Below, piece after piece: positions 1 to 10,212 of a DNA stretch of 64,000 bases. The position numbers and the translations under genes are program-made. The notes beneath the pieces were generated by a model, which was not told the DNA's origin, did no database searches, and saw only the letters and a program-made list of their open reading frames with translations. The stretch is from Bromus sterilis (Eukaryota; Streptophyta; Magnoliopsida; Poales; Poaceae). Within the stretch, counting starts at the first letter, position 1. Each line of letters opens with the position of its first letter. The stretch is from NCBI GenBank assembly GCA_950022295.1, contig OX465600.1:237357782-237421781 (forward strand). The letters run 5' to 3'.

Positions 1-57
1 GGGGATGCCCATGTGCACCCCCAATAAATATTAAAGGAGACTCAAGCGTCTAAGCTT

Positions 58-79
58 GGGGATGCCCCCGAGCATCCCC
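58..79. other. hairpin copying the polypurine-tract motif
   Basis: A perfect 8-bp stem (GGGGATGC with GCATCCCC) around a 6-base loop, preceded by TAAGCTT. The same TAAGCTTGGGGATG string is the polypurine tract at the LTR border (2251-2265). A second, poorer copy lies at 1-22. Pairs of these hairpins occur at the same place in all sister copies. Confidence 0.7.
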
Positions 80-1404
80 TTCTTCATCAACAATTATCAG
101 TTCGTCTCTCGTTACACTATATTTTTATCACTTCATGCGTTATGTGCTATTCTTGGAGCGTCTCTCTCTCTTAGGTTTTGTTTTTTTAGTTTTCTTTAGC
201 TTTGTTTGCTGTAGTAACAAGTTATATCCCAGCTTACTTACTCTTTTGTGTGGGAGAGATACACGCTCCGCTTGAATTAGAACTCCTCAAAGGATTTGCA
301 TGCTTATTCTTTTAGCTATGAGTTGTTCTTTTTCTTTTCTTAGTTGCTGCTTTTTTTAGTTGTAGTGCTTTAATTTTTCTAGAGCTTTGCATGTTTTAGG
401 TTGACCTTTCTATAGGTTGCATGTTTAATCTTGTTAGAGAGTTTTCCTGTTGCACTGAGTTTTGTGTCTTGACTGAAAGTAGGTAGTTAAAGTTGCTGTT
501 CTCTTTGTAGTAGTAACTTGCAATAGTTTTGAGGTATTGACTAGAGTAATGCTTGAACTTATGGTGTCAAGAGATCTTGCCTATTAGTGATAGATGTCGT
601 ATTTTGGGCAATCCGTGTGTTTTTCGTAAACCGAAAAACCCCCTGTTGAGAGCTCTAGCTACTAGATGGATCACTAACCTTTGGAGGGTTCGAATATTAG
701 AGTACACTCACGTACCATGAGTCGAGGATGCGCAAGGATAACCAAAACCCCATACACTCCTCCTCGGGGTACCTGTTTCTTTGTGAACCTCCTTATTAGA
801 TTGAGAGTTACCGATAATAAGTGCATGAGTTCTTCGGACTAATGTGAGTATTCGAAAGTTGACACTTCCACCCATCTATACTTTTTCTAGCCTCTTCGGT
901 ACCGTGCATTGCCCTTTCTCACCTCGAGAGTTGGCGCATACTTCGCCGGTGCATCCAAACCCTTGGCATGATACGCTCTGTCATCATAAGCCTCCTTATA
1001 TCTTTCCTCAAAACAGCCACCATACCTACCTACAAGGCATTTCCATAGCCTTTCTGAGATACATTGCCATGCAACATCCACCTTCTCATGACTTGATCTT
1101 CATGTCATACATGCTACTTGCTTGATCGATGAGCCGCATGCTAGTTGGGCCTTTCCCTAATCATTGCTACATGATGCGCTAGTATCATTGCATATCCTGC
1201 TACCCTGGCAGAGGCATACATTTGCATCATGATAGTTACATTTTCTTTATGTGAGTACCTTTGTAAAGTGTGAAAGATCTCCTATATTCTTGTAAAATAT
1301 AGAGTATTTCCCCTAAAGTGAGGAAAAGATCCCAAAGAGGACAAAATCAAAAGATCCCAAAGAGGACAAATGAGAGTTAAATAGAAAGAGCCATTGAGGC
1401 CACC

Positions 1405-1461
1405 AAAAAATAAAAAAAAGAGAAAAAGAGAAAAGAAAAAAAATAAAAAGAGAGAAGGGGG
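1405..1461 (+). other. A/G-rich tract in the 3' region of RLG-1
   Basis: About 57 bases of almost only A and G with a few T, ending in GAGAGAAGGGGG. The tract sits at the same place in RLG-2 (22993-23049), RLG-7 (49077-49124) and RLG-6 (54783-54838), between the sequences GAGGCCACC and ACTACTATTCC. It could act as a second polypurine tract or simply be low-complexity sequence. Confidence 0.6.
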
Positions 1462-2250
1462 CATACTACTATTCCTTTTGAGAGATCCACACTAGTACTT
1501 CATCTCTATCCCTTGTACTCCATAGAGATCATCATCATGCATATAGCTATGTGGGGACCCTTGACATTATAGAACTTGGCTCGTATATTCTAATGACGAG
1601 CCTCCTCAAACGAGCTCTAGGTCTTCTTGAGCAAGCAAGTTAGATGCACCCCCACTAGTTCCCTTGGAGAGCTTTTAGCTCACATGTGCATCCGTTGTAT
1701 GGCAATCCCTACTCCTCACATCATATCTATCATATGGCCTTCTCTCGCCTATGATTGTCCTCATTGATGTGAGCCTTTCACACCTTTTTGTCTTCCTCCT
1801 CCACCTTCTTTCTGTTTCGCCTTTTTGGTGTCAAATTTCTTGCTCACGCTCATCCATTGCATGAGTGCTCAAAATATCGAAAGGGAGTGGATCAGTTTAA
1901 CTTGTACCTGGCTAGTGGTCTGGAGAAGAGTCCAGATAAGAATCCAAAGGAGACCAAGTGTGAAACTTTAGTAGATAGTTGTTCTCAACAACCTTTTTTC
2001 TCTTTCTTCCCAGTCCCTTGCTTGCACGCAAACACCATAAGGAGACATTCGAGTCACGGACAGCGAGAGCTCTTGCACCTTTTGTTCTTTTGTTGCTTGT
2101 GTCAATGCTAATATAGACTCTTGCTTGTTAAGACTTGAATTGAATTACATGCTTTGATTGCTTTACTTAAAAGTCCTTATTTGGTTGTGTGGCATGTCAC
2201 CACAGAAATTATGCTTGTTATCATTTACCTACTCGAGGACGAGCAGTAAT

Positions 2251-2265
2251 TAAGCTTGGGGATGT
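2251..2265 (+). promoter_or_regulatory. polypurine tract of RLG-1
   Basis: TAAGCTTGGGGATGT directly abuts the LTR start TGATACG. The identical junction occurs in RLG-2 (23812-23826) and RLG-7 (49931-49945). In LTR retrotransposons this is the site that primes plus-strand synthesis. Confidence 0.75.
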
Positions 2266-3904
2266 TGATACGTCCCAAACGTATCTATAATTTCTGCTTG
2301 CTCCATGCATGTTTTGTGTGACTTTGCCATGTTTTTCTTGAACTTTCATACACTTTTGAACCTATTTGGACTAAACTATTAATTCAGTGCACCCAGTTGC
2401 CAGTTTCTGTTTTCAGCTGTTTTTGTATTTCAGGTTTTCTGGCCATTAAAAGTGCTCCAAAAATTCCGGAAAAATATATAAAAAATCAGCGCAACAGAAG
2501 CTTCGGGAATCACCAAGAGAGGGAAGGGGGGCCACCACCAGGCAGCCAGGAGGGCAGGTGGCGCGGACCCACCCTGGGCCGCGCCAGGGACCCTCCTGAC
2601 TGCCTCGTGGGTCCCCTCGATGCCCCCCTTCGCCTATATTTACCCCTCGTGGTGGAAACCCCTAATATCGATCTCTTTCTCGCGAAATCCCCTCTGTACC
2701 GCCGCCGCCTCCGTTTCAAGATCGGGGCTGCCTGGAGAAGCTGCCCCGGCACCCTGCCGGAAGGAGGAACCCCCTCCGGGAGACCATCCATAGCCATGAA
2801 TGCCTCCCGGATGTGCCGTGAGTAGTCCCCCTTGGACCATGGGTCCGTGACCAGTAGCTATGTGATGAATCTCTCCCCCTTTGTGCTTCCACTTTCGAGT
2901 CCTCGTGAGCTTCCTCACATGATCGAGGCATCTTTGTAATTTCTGTTGTTGCTATGCTGAGTTTGTTGGGATCTGATGGATTATGAGACTATTTTCAGAT
3001 TGTGATGATTAATATATTTGGTTCTTCTCTTTTATATTTTGTTCTTGAGTAAATTCTTGCATGTTCTCTGTTGCGGTACTTTCTTTGGCCAAGTATTTTA
3101 TTTGCAAGTCCAAGAGAGAGCGTTATGCTCGATTGTGGGTTCAGCCCCTTGATGTCTAGCTTGAGTGACAGAAACATGAGACTAGGGGATGTGCTGTTGC
3201 CACCAGGGATAAAACAACGGTGCTTGTACCTGCGGATGCAAGGATTGTTTACTTTACGCAAAGTTCTTTTAGTGCAGTTGTCTGTTGATTTGAGTTTACA
3301 CTTTGGGTGGGATTCGCAACTTAATACCAGCGAGATGTTCTCGATAGATATCTCAAGGTGGATGATTCGTAGTAGATGCAGATGGATTTCGGTCTACTTA
3401 CCTTGGCGTACTGCCCATTGCTTTTGAGCCCTTCCTTTATTTGCAGCATAGTTAGCATTGCGGTGCCTTCATAATCCTGTCAATTGCCCAACTGTGATTT
3501 GTTTACCTCGCTAGCACTTTTATCGTCTTTTGGGAGAGAGACATCACTAGTGAAAATCACGGAACCCTGGTCCATCTTCACATTATTGTTCACACCCTCA
3601 ATTTACTTTCAGCTTTTACTTTCCTTTGCACGTTTTATCTATTGCGTTGATCCTTTGTAAACGACAAGGCCGGAGGAATTGACAACTCCTCTGTATTCGT
3701 TGGGAGCAAAGTTATTTGTTGCTGTGTGCAGGTCCACGACAACACCCTAGTCAGGAAGCAATTTATGGCAACGTTGCCACCTACTTGTATCTCCTGAGTC
3801 CTACTGGTTCGATAACCTTGGTATCTTCACCGAGGGAAACTTGCTGCTGCACTGCGTCTCAAACCTTCCACTTGGGGTAACCAACGAGGGGCGAGAAGCC
3901 ATCA
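2266..3904 (+). repeat. 3' LTR of RLG-1
   Basis: A complete 1639-bp LTR, TGATACGTCCC to GAAGCCATCA. It has a GC-rich stretch (about 2510-2640), then a TATA-like CGCCTATATTTA at 2631-2642. It can be followed along its whole length in the LTRs of RLG-2, RLG-6, RLG-7 and RLG-8. Short ORFs on both strands within it are shadows. Confidence 0.9.
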
Positions 3905-4180
3905 GGAACCACCCTGTGCTCTGGTGAATTAGCCGGAGGTGGTGGCGAGGAAGGTACAACTGTCTGCCTCCCTCTCGTGCGGCCACCACCTGCTCTGCCT
4001 CCTCTCCCGCCCCTCTTCGTCCGACCTCCTCTCCCCTTGGGCACCTCAGAAGTAGGAGGCAAGGACATACTGGCAAGCAAAGACTTCCGTAGAGTCCCTG
4101 GTGCGATCGTAGTACCCCGGCACCTACCTCGTGACGAAGAACCACCCGCGGAGGTCTCGCCCTCCATATCTGTCACGAAC
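3905..4180 (-). pseudogene. Gly/Arg-rich exon at the 3' side of the DTC-1 gene region, truncated
   Basis: A minus-strand open stretch begins at a plausible splice acceptor (TTCTGGCAG before base 4180), with an ATG at 4165-4167. It encodes an opening rich in Gly and Ser followed by a GRGGRTKRGGRGGRAGGG-like basic region and a short proline run. It is cut off by the RLG-1 LTR at 3904. By position it may be the second CACTA gene (TnpA-like) or a last exon of the transposase gene. I do not recognise the domain; arginine/glycine-rich stretches like this often bind nucleic acid, which is inference here. Confidence 0.45.
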
Positions 4181-4306
4181 CTGCCAGAAGCATAGTAAAA
4201 GAAATTAGTACAAATGAGAAAAAGAAATAATACTACTACAAAAGAAAAAAAGTAATTACTATAATGAGAATATATATAAATATATTTAAAGTTGGGATTC
4301 ATACAA

Positions 4307-6973
4307 CTAACAATAGTCGGGATCATCCGTCTCTTCTCCGGGATCAATTGATGGATCATCATCACTATCACGCGTGTCGTCGTAAATGACGGCATTGTCG
4401 GGTTCAACAACACCAACATTTGGAAGGCCTTTCTGTAAACGGTCAAGCATTGACAAGTCATCTGGAGCAGTAACCTCTTCTTCTTCAGGAGGCTCTTGCA
4501 CATCATTTGTATGGGATTATTCCTCATCATCGGTATCGGGTTCACTCTCATTGTCTTGTTCCATGTTCTCGGGTTGTGTAGAGCGGTTTCGGAAACGTTT
4601 TTTCAGGCTCCGGGTTTCTTGGAAGAATTCTCCTTCATATGTCTCCGGGTTAATGTGAGGCTCATAATCATTTTCATTGGGGAGAGGTGGTCTAAGATGT
4701 GGCGGCACATCATAAACGACATCCCAACCTTTCAGGTTTTCAACCGTTTGGCAGGGGTATGATAGATAGAAAACCTGGGTGGCCTGTTGAGCCGTAATAT
4801 AGACATCATGGACATTGAAATGTGTGTCTTGTCGAATTTCGACTAGACCTACATGTTCATGAGTCCGTCTAGTCTCCGACGGAAGAAACCAATGACATTT
4901 GAAGACAACGACGTTCGGAGGATTTTCACTGTAGAATAGAAGTTCGTATATTGCTTCAACTGTTCCATAATATTCGATACCTCCTTCGCCAACAGCCGAC
5001 ACACCCGAATTTGTAGATGTTCGATCGGGCATTATTTGTTCTTTACCAACGGTACGAAAGCGATACCCGTTGATATCGTATTTCTAAAATGTACGGACCT
5101 TAAAGTCAAAACCATTAGCGACTTGTCTCAATTCGGCGTCTATAGGCTCGTCAGGTGAATTTGCCTATAAGTTTAATAGGAAAAGATTGGTATATTAGTC
5201 GGAAATATGAACAACAAATGAAACCCTTTATGAATGGTAGTTACCGTTCGTTTGAACCAAGAGATGAAACCGGGATTGCCGTGTCCATGTTTGGCGAGAA
5301 GCTCATACTCTGCGATGGAATCCCTTTCAATAACCGCTCCATTCGAGTATTGGACGACATATCGACTATACCAATTGATGTGAATAAGACACTAGAATTA
5401 TAAGAAGTTGCAAAACATTTTATGCACCGAGCACTTACTCGATGTACGGACGCACTTCTGTTAGGTTGGTAAAGATATACAACGTAAGGGTCCTCCATTC
5501 TTCGAGATCCAAAATCATATTTCTCGAAGCACCAACAGATCCAAGCTTCCCTTTGAATAGGCTGAGGTTGGATTGACGTCGTTCGGGGTCGCCTGTATTG
5601 TATCGAGGCTTTGGATTATGCAAATGGCGATTTTTGGCTTCATAGTGTGCTGTCACAAAGTTTGCTGCCTCCTCGGTAATGAGAGCCTCGGCCATGGATG
5701 CTTCAATTCTACGTTTATTTTTACATTTTGCTCGAAGCGTCTTCTGCATTCTCTCGGTTGAATAGCACCAACGGTTTTGCACAGGGCCACCCAATCTTGC
5801 CTCGGTCGGGAGATGCAATATCAAATGCTGCATCAGATTAAAAAACCCCGGTGGAAAGATCTTTTCTAAATTGCAGAGCAACTCCGCCGCTGTCTCTTCC
5901 ATGTCTTCTAGCACGCCATCGGATAGTTCTTTAGCACAAAGAACACGAAATAAATAGCTCAGTTCTGCCAGTACTAGCCATTCTTCCTCGGGGATATAGC
6001 CGCGCAACATCACTGGCATTACCCGCTCAAGCCATATGTGCCAATCATGACTCTTGAGCCCAAATATTTTCAATTTTTCTGGACTAGCTCCCCTCCTTAG
6101 ATTCGCTGCATACCCATCGGGGAACATCAAACGGTTTTGCACCCACAAGAGAACTTCCCTCATATGCCCCCTTTCAAGATTGAACCAGGCCCTTGGCTTC
6201 AACAAATTCTTCCTTCCTTTCGGCTGTCGCATGTTCTGTAATGGTCTATCACATAGAGTCTCCTGGTCGACTCTAGCTTTAGGATTATCCTTTGACTTCC
6301 CATCTATGACAAAAAATGTACCAAATAGGGCCTCACCGATATTCTTTTCAGTGTGCATCACATCAATGTTGTGTGGAAGTTCGAGGTCTTTGAAGTAGGG
6401 GAGATCCCAGAAGCATGTCTTGTGAGTCCATGCGTGTTCCGAATTATATCCCTTGAAATACCCGGGACGTTCTGGATCAGGCTCGAGAGAGTTCAACTGA
6501 GCCAGGACCTGTTCACCCGTCATCGTAGGTGCTGCCAGGTTTTTGACAGCTTTGCCTTTGATGAAGTTCTTCCTGTCTCTTCTGAAAGGATGCTTAGGAG
6601 GCAGAAATTGTCTATGCAAGTCGAAGCAGGAATACTTGCCACCCGCCTTCAGCCAATGAAACTGAAGAGCAGCCTTGCATGTTGGGCATGCGAACCTTCC
6701 ATGAACACACATGCCAGAGAAAAGCGCATACGCCGGCAGGTCATGCATCGAGTACTGATACCACACATGCATTATGAAGGTCTTTTTGCTAGTTGCATCT
6801 GTCGCCTCTATCGCCTGTTTATAGTTGTTGCACCTAACACAGGGGCACCAGGTTTTTCTCTGACCATTTGCAAACGCTGCTCTCAGAAAGTCCTTGGTTT
6901 TCATTTCCCATTCAGTGCTGATCTCTTTCTGATTAGGGCGACCGGTGTACATCCAGGCACGATCATCGCTCAT
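4307..6973 (-). pseudogene. TNP2-type CACTA transposase, broken
   Basis: This was the transposase that recognises CACTA ends. The first exon (6973 to about 5439, 511 codons) opens with a transposase-associated domain (WMYTGRP...CPCVRCNN, residues about 7-48). It then jumps to the part with LPAYALFSG and CPTCK, followed by the DUF4218 region (HLILHLPTEARLGGPVQ). In full-length relatives several hundred residues, including catalytic ones, lie between the first two parts, so an internal deletion is likely. A GTAAGT donor follows at 5438. Further exons appear at about 5391-5245 and 5164-4517 (DUF4216-like, with KYDINGYRFRT and YYLSYP-like strings). In-frame stops occur at 5084-5086 and 4517-4519, and the frame continues to 4307. 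The first exon and second exon phases do not join cleanly, so the limits are tentative. Confidence 0.8.
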
Positions 6974-7116
6974 CTTGTCACTAGCTAGCTACTAAACAAT
7001 AAATATACAAGGTTGTCAATTTTATTACGTCCACTTTTTATTGCTTTTATACATAGCTGCGGCATATGCAATTAATTAACCTACACACTAATAGGTAAAG
7101 ATAGGTCCTAATCCCA

Positions 7117-7329
7117 CCCGAGTATGTGTAGATTGGGTTCGTTTTCCCATGCTCTGCTCCCGACCCGACGCAGAATTTTGGCAGCACCTCCCCGCTGTTC
7201 TCCTAATACACGTCTCGACAACAAGCCGAGAGGTTGTGTATCCGGAGAACAACAGGGAGGCGCTGACGAAATTCCACGCCAGATCAGGAACAGAGCATGG
7301 AAAAATGACCCAACCTACACATACTCGGG
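7117..7329. repeat. 213-bp imperfect inverted repeat
   Basis: The left arm begins CCCGAGTATGTGTAG and the right arm ends CTACACATACTCGGG. The arms stay collinear inward for about 95 bases each, through ATGCTCTG, GCAGC/CTCC and GTTCTCC blocks, to a short loop near 7217-7228. Most arm differences are transitions, so many become G-U pairs in RNA. This is the most extensive foldback I see in the window. Confidence 0.85.
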
Positions 7330-7352
7330 CTGTCCATGGATAACGTTGGACA

Positions 7353-7417
7353 ATTCGAAAGAATTACTATTATAAATATGCAAATGAATGCATATTTATA
7401 TTGTAATCCTTTCGAAT
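7353..7417. repeat. 65-bp inverted repeat
   Basis: Arms of about 29 bases (ATTCGAAAG... and ...CTTTCGAAT) flank an 8-base loop AAATGAAT at 7382-7389. It lies 23 bases from the larger inverted repeat in the same putative intron. Confidence 0.75.
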
Positions 7418-8222
7418 GGGAGACGCATACTGGTTACGCGACTGTATATTGAATCTACCTATAACTAGCTAGTGTCATCGGCACAAAGACCGGAACAGAG
7501 CAAAGGAAGGGGAATCAGGAGGATAGCACATGTTCTTCTCACCCTCGAGTGCAGGGGGAGATCGTCGAACACAAGGGGAGGTCGTCGAACACCAGACCCT
7601 CGCAGGGAAAGCACTGCACATTAAAAATCAACCGATCAATACAGACATTCTGTCCCGGTAATTACATCTTCTACCTCTACTTCTTTCTCCTCCTCTTCTT
7701 CTTCTTATTCTATTTCTTTTCTTTTTCTTTTCCTTCATCTATTTCTTTTCCTTTTCTTCTATTTCTCCTCTTCTTCTTCTCTTCTTCTTCTTCTTCCTTC
7801 TCCTTTTCTAATTATTTTTCTTTTCTAATTCTTTTCCTTCTTCTAACTAAATTTAAATAAAAACTAACTACAACTAATAAGTAAAACTAAATAAAACTAA
7901 CTAGCTACAATAGACTAACTGAATAGTAGCAATTAAAAACAGTAAGAATACTAACTAACTTATATTAAAAATAAAAATAAATAAAACTAACTAACTACAA
8001 TAGACTAATCTAAAATCTATTAAAAACAATAGCAATTAAAAACTAACTAACTTATATTAAAAATAGTAGCAATTAAAAACATTAACAGTACTAACCTAAC
8101 TAAATTTTCTAATCTAAAATATGACTAACCTAACACTAAACTACAATGTGAACAACACTAATACTAAAAAATCTAACGAAACAGAGAAAACAAAAAAACA
8201 GAGAGGGAGGAGGGGGGCTCAC

Positions 8223-8530
8223 CGGCCGGAGTGGGGGTGGAGATGGAGGAGGTGGGCGGTGGCTTGATGGTGGCTGGCGGAGGAGGGCAGCGGCGCCGGA
8301 GCCGGAGACGACGACGGTGGGCGGGGCAGGTCGGGTCGGGTGTGATACGGCGAGGGAGGGGGCGGGCCGAGGCGGGTGGGGGCGGGGCGGGCCGGGGCGG
8401 GTAGGAGCAGGAGACGACGGCAGTGGGCGCGGGCGCGGCGGCGATGATGGTGAGGTCGTGGCGGCGGCGTGGGGCACGGGCAGAAGTGAGGCACGGGCGA
8501 GAGAGAGTGGGAGACAGAGGAGGACGACGG
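8223..8530 (-). promoter_or_regulatory. GC-rich 5' leader exon of the DTC-1 transposase gene (putative)
   Basis: A strongly GC-rich block, C-rich on the minus strand, lies between the subterminal repeats and the donor at 8222. Overlapping Pro/Arg-rich ORFs occur in several frames on both strands, as expected from base composition, so I call it untranslated leader and not a gene. Confidence 0.4.
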
Positions 8531-8866
8531 GCAGTTAACGGCCAAGAGCTTTGCCCTTTGCCCCAGGATGGCAAATTACGCTTTGCCGTCAGCGGCAGAC
8601 GGCAAAGCTCCTGGCCGTTAAATGCCACTCGTTGAACGGTTTGGGAGGGCCCACCTGGGGGCTTTGCCGTCTGCGCACGGACGGTAAAGAGGTCTTTACC
8701 GTCCGTTTATTAAAAGAACAAGGCATCCAAACAGTTTGCCATATGTCATGTGTTTGCCGTCTGTATTTAGGGTAGCAGACGGCAAACAATCTCTTTTCCG
8801 TCTGCCCCGATGGAATACAGACGGCAAAGACGATGACACATGGCAAACTGCAGGTTTCCAGTACTG
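8531..8866. repeat. subterminal repeat region and decayed right TIR of DTC-1
   Basis: About eight copies of TTTGCCGTC(TG) or its complement (CA)GACGGCAAA, often as facing pairs, sit between 8540 and 8840. In En/Spm elements such subterminal repeats bind the TnpA-type protein. The outermost bases, TTTCCAGTACTG (8855-8866), differ from the standard TTTCCAGTAGTG by one base. The next bases, ATATCAC, are already gag of RLG-2. Confidence 0.75.
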
Positions 8867-8868
8867 AT

Positions 8869-9388
8869 ATCACTAATGCTCTCATCAAATCTAGGGAGGA
8901 GAAGCTTAGGGTAGAAGCCTCCATACCTATAAAGCTAGAAGATGGTTGGGATCCTATGATTAAAATTAAGTTGAATAACTTTTCTTGCTATGCTTTATGT
9001 GATGTTGGAGCTAGTACCTCCGTTATGCCCAAAAGAATGTATGACATATTTGAATTGAAACCTATTGATCCTTTGTTCTTTTGGCATTCGTCTCGTCGAT
9101 TCTTCCCTAAAGAAACCTTTGGGGAAGATAGATGATGTTCTTATCATTGTCAATGACAATTATGTTCCCGTTGATTTTACTATTATGGACATTGAATGTG
9201 ATCCTTCTTGTCCAATTATTTTGGGACGTCCTTTTCTTCGCACCGTGGGTGCTATTATTTATATGAAAGAAGGGATTATCAAATTCCAATTTCCTCTCAA
9301 GAAAGGGATGGAACACTTCCCTAGGAAAAATATTAAGTTTCCTTTTGAGTCCATCACACGGGCTAGTTATTTTGTTGAAAAGACTTGA
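8869..9388 (+). pseudogene. gag-protease C-terminal part of RLG-2, frameshifted
   Basis: The reading frame carries the retropepsin-like core CYALCDVGASTSVMPKRMYD. The Asp-Val-Gly-Ala replaces the usual Asp-Thr-Gly-Ala, as in Athila-type elements (typically DLGAS). The C-terminal half PIILGRPFLRTVGA follows. The upstream part was lost to the DTC-1 insertion. One extra base near 9075, compared with 46690-46750 in RLG-7, shifts the frame, so the two halves lie in different frames. It ends at a TGA (9386-9388), and no reverse transcriptase follows. Confidence 0.8.
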
Positions 9389-9969
9389 TCTATTTGCATT
9401 AAGCCTAGCTAATGGCTTTAAAGAAGCGCTTTCGGGAGGCAGCCCGCAATGAATTTAGGATTTCGTTTTTGTTTTTATTCTGTTTTTAGTGGTCTTGATG
9501 TTTGTTACTACTGTAGCAACATCATTGTATCTTTACTTTTCAAGCTTTATGCCTTTTATAGCCTCATATGACAAGGGAAGTAAAAGTTGTGACATGTTGT
9601 CCACAAAACAGATTCTGTCCTCGTGACTATAAAAATCAGCGAAAAATCCCAGTTCTTCTTGTTGAGCTGATTTTTTTACACAGCGTGTTCTATACAATTA
9701 CGAAACTTTCTTATGTTCTGAGTTTTTAGATTTGAGTTGTAGAAGTATCCCTAAAAAATTCTTTACTACCTACTGGTCTGTTTTTCACAGATTCTGTCCT
9801 GTTTTGCCTTTCCTTCATTTTGCGAACCTTTAGCTTGATTTTTCTTTGGAAAAACTTTTTCGGCAATCTTGAGAAACAGTAGCCCTTCAAGAATATCTTT
9901 ATTTACAGTAGAGAAAAAATATTTTATTATGGGTACTAACCTCGCTAATCAGATTATGATGAGTTATGT

Positions 9970-10212
9970 ATGAAGGGAGTTTTCAAGTGTGCGAGGGAAG
10001 ATGATGAAAGAAGATCCAGGAGTGTCAAGCGCTCAATCTTGGGGATGCCCCCATGCATACCCAAGATATATTCAAGGAGACTCAACCGTCTAAGCTTGGG
10101 GATGCCCCCGTGCATCCCCTTATCCATCAACAATTATCAGTTCGTCTCTCGTTTCACTAAATTTTTATCACTTCATGCGTTATGTGCTATGCTTGGAGCA
10201 TCTCGCTCTTAG
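9970..10212 (+). CDS. recurrent small ORF, 80 residues, unknown
   Basis: It begins MKGVFKCAREDDERR and carries two copies of an LGMPPCIP-like unit, which come from the hairpin repeats. The same ORF with the same start is open in RLG-7 (47601-47855), RLG-6 (53383-53622) and, until the LINE interrupts it, RLG-8 (58977). I do not recognise a domain. Because the DNA is repetitive and young, conservation does not prove translation. Confidence 0.3.
   Translation: MKGVFKCAREDDERRSRSVKRSILGMPPCIPKIYSRRLNRLSLGMPPCIPLSINNYQFVSRFTKFLSLHALCAMLGASRS
10041..10119. other. pair of polypurine-like hairpins in RLG-2
   Basis: Two units about 57 bases apart. The second (10098-10119) has a perfect 8-bp stem, GGGGATGC with GCATCCCC, and is preceded by TAAGCTT as at the LTR junction. 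The first is decayed by one substitution in the stem. Confidence 0.65.

Larger units (their letters stand above)
1..3904 (+). mobile_element. RLG-1: 3' part of a non-autonomous Athila-type Gypsy element
   Basis: The first 2265 bases match, in order, the 3' non-coding region of the other Gypsy copies here (for example from about 10038 on in RLG-2). They are followed by a complete LTR at 2266-3904. The 5' LTR and gag lie outside the window. The LTR ends abruptly inside the minus-strand CACTA gene, so RLG-1 inserted into DTC-1; the right target-duplication bases would be GGAAC (3905-3909), but the left copy is not visible. The interior holds short ORFs (antisense 887-1081; sense 1788-2111) that recur in sister copies, and no reverse transcriptase. 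The family is likely related to Sabrina/Fatima-type elements; that name is inferred. Confidence 0.85.
6981..8222 (-). other. putative first intron of the DTC-1 transposase gene
   Basis: On the minus strand a donor CGGCCG|GTGAGC (at 8222) and an acceptor CTAG (6981) lie seven bases before the transposase ATG, giving an intron of about 1.24 kb. It holds, in transcript order, an AT-rich stretch with many ACTAAC/TTAGTT units (about 7851-8150), a tract that is nearly pure pyrimidine on the plus strand (about 7671-7850) and two inverted repeats (7353-7417, 7117-7329). The splice sites are read by eye. No coding sequence is seen in it. Confidence 0.5.
3905..8866 (-). mobile_element. DTC-1: CACTA (En/Spm-type) DNA transposon, one end only
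   Basis: A minus-strand TNP2-type transposase gene (4307-6973) and a right end rich in short inverted repeats of the TTTGCCGTCTG type identify a CACTA element. The right terminus is a decayed TIR, reading CAGTACTGGAAAC on the minus strand where the family has CACTACTGGAAA, ending near 8866. It lies in the gag of RLG-2, whose frame resumes at about 8867. The left end is not in the window because RLG-1 inserted at 3904/3905. It is probably dead: the transposase has stop codons and an internal deletion. Confidence 0.85.

Noticed and set aside
2397..3427. Protein-coding ORFs inside the Gypsy LTRs
   Set aside because: They recur on both strands in all LTR copies with shifting frames and carry no recognisable domains.
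7671..7850. Microsatellite or CRISPR-like repeat
   Set aside because: It is an irregular pyrimidine tract without regular unit length or spacers.
8136..8635. Pro/Arg-rich ORFs on both strands in the GC-rich block
   Set aside because: Several overlapping frames are open only because the block is GC-rich. No frame shows domain content, and it fits a leader exon of the CACTA gene.
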